Shown: positions 22,702 to 32,921 of the stretch, piece after piece
Layout of the letters: each line of letters opens with the position of its first letter
How positions within the stretch are numbered: position 1 is the first letter of the stretch
Source of the DNA: Polyangium sp. 6x1
Lineage (GTDB): Bacteria; Myxococcota_A; Polyangia; Polyangiales; Polyangiaceae
Reading direction: 5' to 3'
NCBI RefSeq assembly: GCF_029946515.1
Contig: NZ_JARZHH010000016.1
Coordinates: 62,001 to 126,000, forward strand
DNA: 64,000 nt
Translations under genes and position numbers: made by a program
The notes under the pieces: model-generated
The model's database searches: none
Told to the model about the DNA's origin: nothing
The model's input: the letters and a program-made list of their open reading frames with translations, nothing else

Positions 22702-23256
22702 TCAGGCCTCGGGGAAAGCGGAGCCCGGCTTCTTGTGATCCGTGAGGCTCTCGTCGGGGGTCTGGCCCTCGACCATCTCCTCGACGGGCGGCGCTTCGGC
22801 GTGATCCACGAGGAAGCGCGTGTCTTCACGCACGAGCGGCAGCGGCGGATCGCCGATCAGCTCGAGCTGCGTGGCGAGCCACTGCTCCTCCTCGATGAGC
22901 GTGCGCCGCTTCGGATCCGTGAGGTCGCCCTGCCAGTGGTCGAGCTCTGCGTCGACCTCCTTCAGGCGCAGGCGAACCCGGACGACATCGACGTCGTCCT
23001 TGTTCACGTACTTCTCCGTGAGGAGCAGCGCCTTGTCGCCCACGACCTCGACGAACCCGTGCGCGACGGCGAGGCGATGCTCCTTGCCGGCCTCGTGGTA
23101 CGTGACGAGGCCGGTGCGGAGCGCCGCGAGCAGCGGCAGATGGCCCGGCATCACGCCGAACTCACCCGCCACGCTCGGCGCGGTCACGTCCGTGACCTCC
23201 TTGCGCAGCGCGACGCCCGTGGGCGTCACGATCTCCAGCATGATGGTGTCGGCCAT
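22702..23256 (-). CDS. atpC: F1Fo ATP synthase epsilon subunit
   Basis: 184 residues, longer than the usual 130-140. The N-terminal beta sandwich is typical: MLEIVTPTGVALRKEVTDV, GEFGVMPGHLPLLAALRTG and HRLAVAHGFVEVVGDKALLL. The helical hairpin region (VRVRLRLKEVDAEL) then continues into an additional acidic/proline C-terminal tail of roughly 45 residues (DHAEAPPVEEMVEGQ) with no family counterpart that I know. The subunit couples catalysis to rotation and often inhibits ATP hydrolysis. The gene starts 2 bp after the atpD stop, so the two are co-translated. Confidence 0.92.
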   Translation of the reverse strand: MADTIMLEIVTPTGVALRKEVTDVTAPSVAGEFGVMPGHLPLLAALRTGLVTYHEAGKEHRLAVAHGFVEVVGDKALLLTEKYVNKDDVDVVRVRLRLKEVDAELDHWQGDLTDPKRRTLIEEEQWLATQLELIGDPPLPLVREDTRFLVDHAEAPPVEEMVEGQTPDESLTDHKKPGSAFPEA

Positions 23257-23258
23257 GA

Positions 23259-25615
<2,357 letters not shown>

Positions 25616-25683
25616 GGGTGGCTCGTGATCTCGGAAGATGTTCGTTGGTGTTGCAACCGATGCGCGGACGGGCGGCGTACCGA

Positions 25684-27336
25684 TCAGGTCGCCTTGGGGT
25701 CCGCGGCGTCGGGGCGCTTCGTCGTCGTGGCGCGGATCTTCGTGACGCGCACGCCGAGGCGGCGGAGCACGGCCTCGCTGCGGCTGACCGCGACACGCGT
25801 GCGGACGAGCACGGCCTCGGCGGCGACCCCGGCCGTCTCCTCCCACGCAGCCCGGCGCGTCCCGTCGGCGACTTCCTCCGAGGGCGAACCATCCGCGCGC
25901 GTCGGCGCATCCCAGGGCGGGAGCAGGCCCGGATCGAACTGCGGCATCGACCAGGTGACCGACGCCGAGTGACGCGAGAGGCGGCGCAGGGCGTCCATGA
26001 CGGGTTTTTCCTGGGCGACCTCGGAGGGCGCGGGCGCGACGACGTGCACGACGCTCGGCTTGGGCTTGCTCTTGACGATCTGCGCGAGGATCTCGGCGAG
26101 CATGAAGCCGGACTCGTGGCGCTCGGCCTCACCGCGCGGAGGGGACTCGATGCCGTAGGCCGCGAGGTAGCGGCGCAGCGTTCGCTCGCGCGGGCTGCGG
26201 CCCTCGGGCGGAGGCGGTGCGAAGGGCGCGCGGGGACGAACCGCGTCGGCGCGTGACGCGAGCCTGTCGAGATCGCCGCGACGCAGATCCGCGAGGCCTC
26301 GCGAGTCGAGCGGTCGGAGGTGCTCGAGGACCCGGACGGCCACGTCGGCCTCGTCGAGATCGCTGCGCGAGGCGTCGTGCGTGCCCGTCGCCGTGACGAG
26401 CAGGTGGGCGAGCTTCTGCCCGTGCGCGGGCCCCTGGTCGGGCGGGACGAACGCGCGCACGGTCGACGCGTAGATCGCGAGGCCGACGCGATCGCCGCGC
26501 GAGAGGTACCGCGCGCAGATCGAGGCGGCCTCGTCGATCGCGAGATCGAGCGGCGCGCGGCCGAGCGGGCCGGCCCAGAGCTCGACCGAGGCGTCGAGCA
26601 CGACCCACACGACGTCGCGCTCCTCGCGTTCGAAGTCGCGCACGAGCAAGATCCCGCGCCGCGCGCTCGCCTTCCACGCGATGCGCCGGAACGGATCCCC
26701 CGGCCGATGCTCGCGCAGCTCGCGCAGATCGCTGCCCTCGCCGCGCGCGCGACCGGGCCTTCCACTCGACGCGAGGAGTTTGCTGCGACCGCCGCGCGGG
26801 GAGGGGAGCCACGCCGCGAAGGGGCGGGGCAGGACCTCGACGCCGAAGGGGTTCGCGAAGGTGAGAGGCACCTCGAAGAGCCCGGGCGCGCCGTGGACTT
26901 CGAGCGCGAGGCCGTGCAGGCCGTGTTGTCCCACGCGCGGGGCGTGCACCGAGACCTTCACCTTGAGCCGCCCGGAGGCCATCACCTCGCCCGCGGAGGG
27001 CTCGATCGTGATCTGGAGCTGCGACGAGGCGATCGGCCGCAGGCGCACGTACCGCGCGGCGAGGGTGTCGCGGTTGCGCACCTCGGCTTCGATCTCGATC
27101 GTGCTGCCGCGGCCCGTGCGCACGACGCGGCGCGGCCCGCTCCAGAGCATCTCGAAGCCAGCAGCGCGGATGCGCGAGACGGAGACGAGCGTGACGGCGC
27201 GGGCGAGCGCCATCGCGAGCAGCATCGCTCCTCCCCACCCGACGATGGCCGGCTCGCGCGCGACGAGGCCGATGCCCGCGACCGAGATCGCGGCGATGCT
27301 GAGGTGCGCCGCCGTGCGCGTGGGAAAGAGCTGCAT
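25684..27336 (-). CDS. DUF58 domain protein of a MoxR-DUF58 system
   Basis: 550 residues. Two hydrophobic N-terminal segments (HLSIAAISVAGIGLVA, GWGGAMLLAMALARAVTLVS) anchor it in the membrane. An immunoglobulin-like beta domain follows, then the DUF58 core with RELREHRPGDPFRRIAWKAS and a VWA-like fold starting VVWVVLDASVELWAG. The C-terminal 200 residues are Arg/Pro-rich and lack a named domain. DUF58 proteins are substrates or partners of MoxR AAA+ chaperones; the family is linked to metal insertion, stress and envelope functions, but no exact role can be read here. It starts 4 bp after moxR. Confidence 0.85.
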   Translation of the reverse strand: MQLFPTRTAAHLSIAAISVAGIGLVAREPAIVGWGGAMLLAMALARAVTLVSVSRIRAAGFEMLWSGPRRVVRTGRGSTIEIEAEVRNRDTLAARYVRLRPIASSQLQITIEPSAGEVMASGRLKVKVSVHAPRVGQHGLHGLALEVHGAPGLFEVPLTFANPFGVEVLPRPFAAWLPSPRGGRSKLLASSGRPGRARGEGSDLRELREHRPGDPFRRIAWKASARRGILLVRDFEREERDVVWVVLDASVELWAGPLGRAPLDLAIDEAASICARYLSRGDRVGLAIYASTVRAFVPPDQGPAHGQKLAHLLVTATGTHDASRSDLDEADVAVRVLEHLRPLDSRGLADLRRGDLDRLASRADAVRPRAPFAPPPPEGRSPRERTLRRYLAAYGIESPPRGEAERHESGFMLAEILAQIVKSKPKPSVVHVVAPAPSEVAQEKPVMDALRRLSRHSASVTWSMPQFDPGLLPPWDAPTRADGSPSEEVADGTRRAAWEETAGVAAEAVLVRTRVAVSRSEAVLRRLGVRVTKIRATTTKRPDAADPKAT

Positions 27337-27340
27337 CGCG

Positions 27341-28312
27341 CTAGACCGGCCGCACTGCGCGCCGGTAGGCCACGCGCTGCACGGCGTCCTCCACGACCGC
27401 GTCCCGAGCGCGCGCGTCGCCCTCGGCTTCGGGCACGAGCACGAGCCTGTGCGAGAGCACCGACGTCGCCACGCCGCGCACGTCGTCCGGCGTGACGAAC
27501 GGACGGCCCGCGATCACGGCCGCGCTCTTCGCGGCCTGCACGAGCCCGAGCGTCGCGCGCGGTGAGGCGCCGAGGAGCACGCGCGCATGCGAGCGGGTGA
27601 ACGTCGTCAGGCCGACGGCGTACTCGTAGAGATCGTCCTCCACGTGGATCCTCCGCGCGATGCTCTGCAGCGAGAGGAGCTCCTCCACGCTCAGCACCGA
27701 GCGCGCGCGGGGCGGCTCCGCGTTGTGCGCGCGGAGCATCGCGACCTCGTCCTTCGCGTTCGGGTAGCCGATGGCGACGCGCACGAGGAACCGATCGATC
27801 TGCGCCTCGGGCAGCGGGTACGTCCCTTCGAGATCGATCGGGTTCTGCGTCGCGAGGACCATGAACGGCGCAGGCAGCTCGAACCGATCGCCTTCGATCG
27901 TCACCTGCCGCTCCTGCATCGCTTCGAGCAGCGCGGACTGCGTCTTCGCGGGCGCGCGGTTGATCTCGTCGGCGAGCACGACGTTCGCGAAGATCGGCCC
28001 CGGCCGGAGCGAGAACGTGCCTTCCTTCGGCGACAGGACGTACGTGCCGGTGATGTCGGCGGGCAGGAGATCCGGCGTGAACTGGATGCGCCGCACCGAC
28101 GCGCCGAGCGCCGACGCGTACGCCTTCACGAGCGTCGTCTTCGCGACGCCGGGCACGCCCTCGAGGAGCACGTGGCCCTGCGCGAGCAGCGCCGTGAGCA
28201 TGAGATCCACGGTGCGCGAGGGACCGATGTAGACGCGCGTGATCTCCCGACGGAGCACGTCCAGCCGCTCTTTGGCGGCGGCGATCTCCTCGATGGCGAC
28301 GGCCTGGGTCAA
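27341..28312 (-). CDS. MoxR-family AAA+ ATPase
   Basis: 323 residues. Walker A GVPGVAKT within VLLEGVPGVAKTTLVKAYA, Walker B VVLADEINRAPAKTQSALLE, sensor 1 VLATQNPIDLEGTYPLPEAQ, arginine finger region IDRFLVRVAIGYP and the MoxR C-terminal lid (HARVLLGASPRATLGLVQAA). It is a cytoplasmic hexameric chaperone-like ATPase that probably remodels the neighbouring DUF58/VWA protein. It overlaps the stop of the upstream DUF4350 gene by 4 bp, so the three genes form a translationally coupled operon. Confidence 0.95.
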   Translation of the reverse strand: MTQAVAIEEIAAAKERLDVLRREITRVYIGPSRTVDLMLTALLAQGHVLLEGVPGVAKTTLVKAYASALGASVRRIQFTPDLLPADITGTYVLSPKEGTFSLRPGPIFANVVLADEINRAPAKTQSALLEAMQERQVTIEGDRFELPAPFMVLATQNPIDLEGTYPLPEAQIDRFLVRVAIGYPNAKDEVAMLRAHNAEPPRARSVLSVEELLSLQSIARRIHVEDDLYEYAVGLTTFTRSHARVLLGASPRATLGLVQAAKSAAVIAGRPFVTPDDVRGVATSVLSHRLVLVPEAEGDARARDAVVEDAVQRVAYRRAVRPV

Positions 28313-29871
28313 GTGGCGCTCTCCTCTGCGGGTGCGGGCGGGCTCGGGGTTCGTGAGGGGTCGCTCGTCGGGCTCGTTCCCGACGGGCGATCGGAAGTCT
28401 TCTCGCCGGCCGCGCCGCCTTTACCGAGCGGCTCGGGCGTGATCGCGCCGGCCTTTTCGAGCACGTCCTTCACGACGGCGGCGGCGTGCCGGAGCGCCGC
28501 GCGGGGCACGCGGGCCGGCCGACCGGCGACGACGGACGCTTCGGCTTTTTGCATCACGGCGAGGACCTCTTTCAAGGCTGAGCGGCCACGCTCGTCAAGG
28601 CCCCCCGCGCGCTCGGCCGCAGAAATCACCGCGTCCGCCGACGGATCGAGGGGCGCGCCGAGCTTGTGCGAGAGCGCTTCGACGAGCGCGCTCTTCAGCT
28701 CGAGCAGGAGCAGCCCCGGCGGCGAGGACGGCGCCGAGAGCAAGGCGAAGCGCCCGGCCACGCCTCCCTGCGCGACGAGCGGCACGGGCCGCGCGAACCG
28801 CGGCTGCGGGCTCTTGTACGGGCGCCCCGCGGCCCGCGCGACCCACGCGGCCACGCCGACCACGGCGAGCAAGGCGAGCACCCAGTGCGCCCAGGTCGGC
28901 AGCCCGTTCTGACGCGCCTCCGCGAGGGCGTCGGCGATCGATCGGAGCTGGCTCTCGATGTCCTTGCGCAGCGTCGACTTCCCGCCGAACGAGCCCTCCT
29001 CGGAGAAGCGGTTGGCGACGATGAAGAGCCGGCCGCCTTGCCGTTCGCCGCCGTCCTCGTCGACGAGGTAGTGCGCGAGGCCCACGGCGAACGAGCGGTT
29101 ACCTGGGTAGCGCAGCATCTGGTTCATGAGGCCCGAGGGGTCGCTCAGCGCGAACAGCCGGCCCTTGCCGACCTGGCCCGCGACCGCGACGATCGTCGGC
29201 GCTTCACCGACGGCGCGCACCTCGAGCACGGGCGAGAGGTTCGGGTGGCGGAGCCCCGTCGCGTGGTTCGTGACGAACTGCTGCACGTTCGCCACGACCG
29301 GGTGCGGGCCCGTGAGTTGCCCCTTGTCACCGGTGAGCACGGGCTCTGCGATGGCGAGCTGGGGGTTGTTGCGCAGGGCGGCCACGGGGCGCGAGGGCAG
29401 AACGGTCCGCTCGATGTGGAAGCGCCGCAGCGTCTCCTCGCCGCGGCCGTAGTCGTCCACGATCGCCAGGCGCCCGCCGGCCTTCATGAAGGCGGCGGTT
29501 TCTTCGGGATCCATGCTCTGCAAGGGGTGCAGGACGAGCACACCGTCGTTCGGCGTGACCTCGTTCCAGTCGAGCACGGCGACGGCCTTGACGCGTCCGT
29601 CGCCGAGCTCGTTCACCGCGAGCCCGTAGAGCTCCGAGCAGCCCTCCCACGTCGTGTCCGCGACGTCGAACGCGGCGGCGCGTGCGTCCACGGAGGCGAG
29701 CCCGATGCCGAGCGCCACGCAGATCACGAGGGAACGGCGCGCCTGCTTCGCCGCGCCCCGCGCTCGCTCCGGGGGCTTCGGCGACGAGGACGAAGCCCGA
29801 GAGGCGTGCGCTTCATGGCGCTCTTGCTCCGGCGATCCCACGCCATCCTGCGTCATAGAGGCGGCGAGCAT
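28309..29871 (-). CDS. DUF4350 domain-containing membrane protein
   Basis: 520 residues. A polar N-terminus of about 45 residues precedes a signal or anchor helix (SLVICVALGIGLASVDARAAA). The next 250 residues form a Rossmann-like extracytoplasmic DUF4350 domain (GVLVLHPLQSMDPEETAAFM, GRLAIVDDYGRGEETLRRF, RLFALSDPSGLMNQML). A TM helix near residue 340 (HWVLALLAVVGVAAWVARAA) leads to a cytoplasmic helical domain with a Pro/Ser-rich tail. DUF4350 proteins occur routinely with MoxR and DUF58. Of two in-frame ATGs, 29871 has the weak GGTGAT site; 29856 is possible. Confidence 0.85.
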   Translation of the reverse strand: MLAASMTQDGVGSPEQERHEAHASRASSSSPKPPERARGAAKQARRSLVICVALGIGLASVDARAAAFDVADTTWEGCSELYGLAVNELGDGRVKAVAVLDWNEVTPNDGVLVLHPLQSMDPEETAAFMKAGGRLAIVDDYGRGEETLRRFHIERTVLPSRPVAALRNNPQLAIAEPVLTGDKGQLTGPHPVVANVQQFVTNHATGLRHPNLSPVLEVRAVGEAPTIVAVAGQVGKGRLFALSDPSGLMNQMLRYPGNRSFAVGLAHYLVDEDGGERQGGRLFIVANRFSEEGSFGGKSTLRKDIESQLRSIADALAEARQNGLPTWAHWVLALLAVVGVAAWVARAAGRPYKSPQPRFARPVPLVAQGGVAGRFALLSAPSSPPGLLLLELKSALVEALSHKLGAPLDPSADAVISAAERAGGLDERGRSALKEVLAVMQKAEASVVAGRPARVPRAALRHAAAVVKDVLEKAGAITPEPLGKGGAAGEKTSDRPSGTSPTSDPSRTPSPPAPAEESAT

Positions 29872-29896
29872 ATCACCGTCGTCCCGGGCGATAAGC

Positions 29897-29924
29897 TTGA
29901 CCCCGTTACTCTCATTGCTAGATT
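29897..29924 (+). promoter_or_regulatory. Candidate sigma-70 promoter for the small gene at 30001
   Basis: TTGACC (29897-29902), a 16-bp spacer and TAGATT (29919-29924) preceded by TGC, an extended -10 element. It stands in a visibly more AT-rich patch and gives a leader of about 70 nt before the ATG at 30001. The motif fit is seen; use in vivo is inferred. Confidence 0.5.
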
Positions 29925-30000
29925 CGACTCATGAACGGGCCCATTCTTGCTAGGCACGTTCATCCGAGCGACGCCACAGACGCGGTGCGGAGGAGTCCGG

Positions 30001-30198
30001 ATGCTACCTCCTTTCATCATCGAACAAATCCGACAACGGGAAGAGAGGGAGCGCCGGCAGCGTGAGGAGAACCGACCGCGCCTGGAGCTTCCGCTCGAGC
30101 GGTACCCGGCCCCGCGTCGCCCTGGAGGCGGGCCGAAGGACCCTCACGAGGACGAAGACGACCCGAATCGCGGCGTCATCATCCTCGAGATCGGCTGA
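30001..30198 (+). CDS. Small conserved hypothetical protein, charged N-terminal helix
   Basis: 65 residues. LPPFIIEQIRQREERERRQR forms a very charged amphipathic helix, followed by a Pro-rich stretch (LPLERYPAPRRPGGGP), an acidic run DPHEDEDD and a hydrophobic end GVIILEIG. GGAGG lies seven bases upstream of the ATG. I recall similar 60-70 residue proteins across Myxococcota with the same FII(E/D)QIR opening and GVII ending, but have no function for them. The terminal hydrophobic strand could insert into a partner's beta sheet. No TM segment or signal peptide is seen. Confidence 0.75.
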   Translation: MLPPFIIEQIRQREERERRQREENRPRLELPLERYPAPRRPGGGPKDPHEDEDDPNRGVIILEIG

Positions 30199-30360
30199 TT
30201 TCCCGTCTGTCCCCATCGCCGAGCGGGCTCCCGCGCGGCGCTTTCTCGTTCGTTTTCACCCAGCCCCCATGTTTTTCGCGGCCGCGGCGTGCGTCCGGGC
30301 CGCAAGCTCGCGCGAAGTCGAGTCGCGGACCGGACGGGACGAATTTGCGTCTTGTCGGTC

Positions 30361-30389
30361 TTGACCGGTGGAGGGGTTCTGCCTACCCT
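30361..30389 (+). promoter_or_regulatory. Possible promoter for the rpsP operon
   Basis: TTGACC (30361-30366), a 17-bp spacer and TACCCT (30384-30389). The -35 is identical to the one at 29897 and the spacing is optimal, but the -10 matches consensus at only three positions. It lies about 105 bp before rpsP in the ~300-bp gap after the small gene, which otherwise shows no gene or hairpin repeat. Confidence 0.3.
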
Positions 30390-30494
30390 TCGCCCCCCGT
30401 TCCCCTGGCGTGTTGCGTCGGGGGATCGCGAATGCGAGCGGGTCATGCCCGCGCCCGGCAAGCGCCGGATCTCCAAGAAGACCGAGGTTCACCG

Positions 30495-30749
30495 ATGGCC
30501 GTTCATATCCGCCTCGCCCGGGCGGGCACGAAGAAGACCCCGTTCTACCGTATCGTCGTCGCCGACCAGCGCGCTGCCCGCGGAGGCCGGTTCATCGAAC
30601 GTTTGGGCACGTACGACCCGCGCCGCAACGAGATCCGCCTGGACACGGCTCGCGTGAAGCACTGGCGCGATGTCGGGGCGCTGCCCTCGCACACGGTCGA
30701 GCTCCTGCTGAAGCGCCCGGACGTCGTCGCGGCGACGGTGGCGAAGTAA
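30495..30749 (+). CDS. rpsP: 30S ribosomal protein bS16
   Basis: 84 residues, full length for bS16: MAVHIRLARAGTKKTPFYRI, VVADQRAARGGRFIERLGTYDP and the DTARVKHWRDVGALPSHTV block. It binds 16S rRNA in the 5' and central domains and is needed for 30S assembly. First gene of the rpsP-khpA-rimM-trmD translation cluster; khpA begins 6 bp later. Confidence 0.97.
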   Translation: MAVHIRLARAGTKKTPFYRIVVADQRAARGGRFIERLGTYDPRRNEIRLDTARVKHWRDVGALPSHTVELLLKRPDVVAATVAK

Positions 30750-30755
30750 CGAGGC

Positions 30756-31016
30756 ATGGCGCCGTCTCCTGCGTCCTCCACCATGCTGCTGGATCTCGTC
30801 GCGCTCATCGCGCGCTCGCTCGTGGATCACCCCGAGAAGGTGACGGTCCGCGAGGTCACGGGTGACAGGTTCCCCCGTATCGAGCTCAGCGTGGCGCGCG
30901 AGGACATCGGCAAAGTGATCGGCAAGGATGGCCGGACCGCGCAGTCGATCCGCGCGCTCCTCAACGCGGCCGCCAGCAAGGCGGGCCTCCGGGCCCACCT
31001 CGACATCCTGGATTGA
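30756..31016 (+). CDS. khpA: KH-domain RNA-binding protein KhpA
   Basis: 86 residues with one type II KH domain. The GxxG loop reads IGKDGRT within DIGKVIGKDGRTAQSIRALL, and the N-terminal helix is LLDLVALIARSLVDHPEKV. KhpA partners with KhpB/Jag in small-RNA binding and cell-length control in other bacteria. Start is uncertain: ATG 30756 (used) or ATG 30783, which gives the usual family length of about 77. Its place between rpsP and rimM is the standard one. Confidence 0.93.
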   Translation: MAPSPASSTMLLDLVALIARSLVDHPEKVTVREVTGDRFPRIELSVAREDIGKVIGKDGRTAQSIRALLNAAASKAGLRAHLDILD

Positions 31017-31561
31017 TCCCGCGTAAGCGCGCCACAACCGAGCTCGAGGCCCCGCGACGGTTCGTCGCCGTCGCGGAGATCGCGCGCGCCCATGGGATCC
31101 AGGGCGAGGTGCGCCTCAAGCTCTACCACGAGGGCTCCGATCTCCTCGGGCAGCGGCCGACGCTCAAGCTGCGGCTCCCCGACGGCGCGGAGCGCGCGGC
31201 CGACATCACGTCGATCCGGAGCGCGAACAAGGCGGTGCTCGCGCGACTCGCGGGCGTCGCCGATCGGGACGCCGCCGAGGCGCTGCACGGTGCGATCCTG
31301 CTCGTGCCGAGGGACGAGTTTCCTCCGCTGGAAGAAGGCGAGTTTTACGCGTGCGACGTCGAAGGCGCGCGCGCCGAGCTCGGCTCCGGCGAGGTCGTGG
31401 GGCACGTCCTCACGCTGACCTCGTATCCGACCTGCGAGGTGCTCGTCGTCGAACGCACGGACGGCACCAAGATCGAGGTTCCGCTGCTCGACGGCTTCGT
31501 CGAAGCCGTGGACATCGACGCCGGGGTCGTCCGGCTCGTCACGATCGACGGCCTCACCTGA
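31013..31561 (+). CDS. rimM: Ribosome maturation factor RimM
   Basis: 182 residues. The N-terminal RimM barrel opens FVAVAEIARAHGIQGEVRLK and the second, PRC-barrel domain contains FYACDVEGARAELGSGEVVG and the VPLLDGFVEAVDIDAGVV ending. It assists 30S head maturation around uS19. The start is a TTG inside the khpA stop (ATTGA), a 4-nt overlap that implies coupled translation; no ATG or GTG gives a complete first domain. Confidence 0.94.
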   Translation: MIPRKRATTELEAPRRFVAVAEIARAHGIQGEVRLKLYHEGSDLLGQRPTLKLRLPDGAERAADITSIRSANKAVLARLAGVADRDAAEALHGAILLVPRDEFPPLEEGEFYACDVEGARAELGSGEVVGHVLTLTSYPTCEVLVVERTDGTKIEVPLLDGFVEAVDIDAGVVRLVTIDGLT

Positions 31562-31574
31562 CGAGGCGCGCACC

Positions 31575-32318
31575 ATGCGTGTCGACATCGTCACCCTCTT
31601 CCCCGAGATGTTCGAGCCATTCCTGTCGACGGGGATGGTCGGCCGCGCGGTGCGCGCAGGCGCGCTCGACGCGCGTTGCGCGAACCTGCGCGAGCACGGG
31701 CTCGGCCGCCATCGCAGCGTCGACGACACGCCGTACGGCGGCGGCTCAGGCATGGTGATCCGCGTCGACGTCGTGGTCGAGTGCATCGAGGCTCTCGAGC
31801 AGAAGGCGCGCGAGGGGCGCGAGGGCGCGGACGCCACGCGCTCGCACCGCGTGCTGCTCTCGCCGCAAGGAAGCGTGCTCGACCAGCGCAAGGTCGAGTC
31901 GCTCGCTTCGCTGCCGTGGATCACGCTCGTGTGTGGTCGATACGAGGGCTTCGACGACCGGGTGCACGCGTTCATCGACGAGGAGATCTCGCTCGGCGAC
32001 TTCGTGCTCGCGGGCGGCGAGGTGGCGGCGATGGCGATCGTCGACGCGTGCTCGCGGCTCCTGCCCGGCGTGCTCGGCAGCGCAGACTCTGCGATGCACG
32101 AGTCGCACAGCACCACGATGGACGGGCTGCTCGAGTACCCTCACTACACGCGGCCCGAGGAGTTCCGAGGGATGAAGGTGCCCGAGGTGTTGAAAGGCGG
32201 TAACCACGCAGCGATCGCAGCCTTCCGGCGCGAGCAAGCCGAGGCGCGCACAGCCTCGCGCAGGCCCGATCTCCTGGAGCGAGCGAAGCGCCTCCGGGCC
32301 GAGCGAGGTTCGTCGTGA
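31575..32318 (+). CDS. trmD: tRNA (guanine-N1-)-methyltransferase TrmD
   Basis: 247 residues, full length. Trefoil-knot (SPOUT) signatures: MRVDIVTLFPEMFEPFLSTG, DDTPYGGGSGMVIRVD, the SAM loop HRVLLSPQGSVLDQRKVE, LVCGRYEGFDDRV and IDEEISLGDFVLAGGEVAAM. It places m1G37 in tRNAs and so prevents frameshifting. It follows rimM by 13 bp. In many bacteria rplS comes next; here a second SPOUT methyltransferase does. Confidence 0.97.
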   Translation: MRVDIVTLFPEMFEPFLSTGMVGRAVRAGALDARCANLREHGLGRHRSVDDTPYGGGSGMVIRVDVVVECIEALEQKAREGREGADATRSHRVLLSPQGSVLDQRKVESLASLPWITLVCGRYEGFDDRVHAFIDEEISLGDFVLAGGEVAAMAIVDACSRLLPGVLGSADSAMHESHSTTMDGLLEYPHYTRPEEFRGMKVPEVLKGGNHAAIAAFRREQAEARTASRRPDLLERAKRLRAERGSS

Positions 32319-32881
32319 CGAAGGTCGCGCTCGCCCTGGTCCACCACCCCGTGCTCGATCGCGGCGGAGAGATCGTGACGACCGCGATCACGAACCTGGA
32401 TCTGCACGACATGGCCCGGAGCGCGCGCACGTTCGGCGTGCACGAGCTTCACGTCGTGCATCCGGTCGCGGCGCAAAGGCTTCTCGCCGAGCGCATCCGC
32501 GATCACTGGGTCCACGGCTCGGGCAAGAAGCGCATCCCGGATCGCGCGGACGCGCTCGACGTCCTGCGGATCGTGCCGAGCTTGGAAGACGTGTACGCGT
32601 CGCTCGCGCCGGACGCGGGGCGCGCAGGGATCGAGCTCTGGACGACGGCGGCCTCGGCGAAGCGGGGCCCGGTGACGAACTATCCCGACGCGCGCGCGCG
32701 CCTCGCGCAAACGGACAAACCCGTGTTGATCACGTTCGGGACGGGGTGGGGCCTTTCGGGTGAGCTCGTCGCGGCTGCTGACGTTCGCCTGGCGCCCATC
32801 CACGCGGCGAAGGACACGGGCTACAATCACCTGAGCGTGCGCGCGGCGTGCGCGATCGTGCTCGATCGGCTGTTCGGGTAG
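32315..32881 (+). CDS. SPOUT-superfamily RNA methyltransferase (PF09936/COG4752 type)
   Basis: 188 residues. VALALVHHPVLDRGGEIVTTAIT with NLDLHDMARSARTFGV at the N-terminus, and the knot region LITFGTGWGLSGELV plus the C-terminal YNHLSVRAACAIVLDRLFG, are typical of the TrmD-associated SPOUT family. The target nucleotide is unknown to me. The GTG start overlaps the trmD stop (GTGA), so it is translationally coupled to trmD, which points to a tRNA or rRNA target. Confidence 0.9.
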   Translation: MTKVALALVHHPVLDRGGEIVTTAITNLDLHDMARSARTFGVHELHVVHPVAAQRLLAERIRDHWVHGSGKKRIPDRADALDVLRIVPSLEDVYASLAPDAGRAGIELWTTAASAKRGPVTNYPDARARLAQTDKPVLITFGTGWGLSGELVAAADVRLAPIHAAKDTGYNHLSVRAACAIVLDRLFG

Positions 32882-32921
32882 CTCGATCGCAGCGGGCCGC
32901 GCGCGCGGGGAGGCAACGCGG

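Noticed and set aside
25700-29871. The DUF4350-MoxR-DUF58 operon as a novel defence system
   Set aside because: This gene order is common in many bacterial phyla and is best seen as a general MoxR chaperone system.
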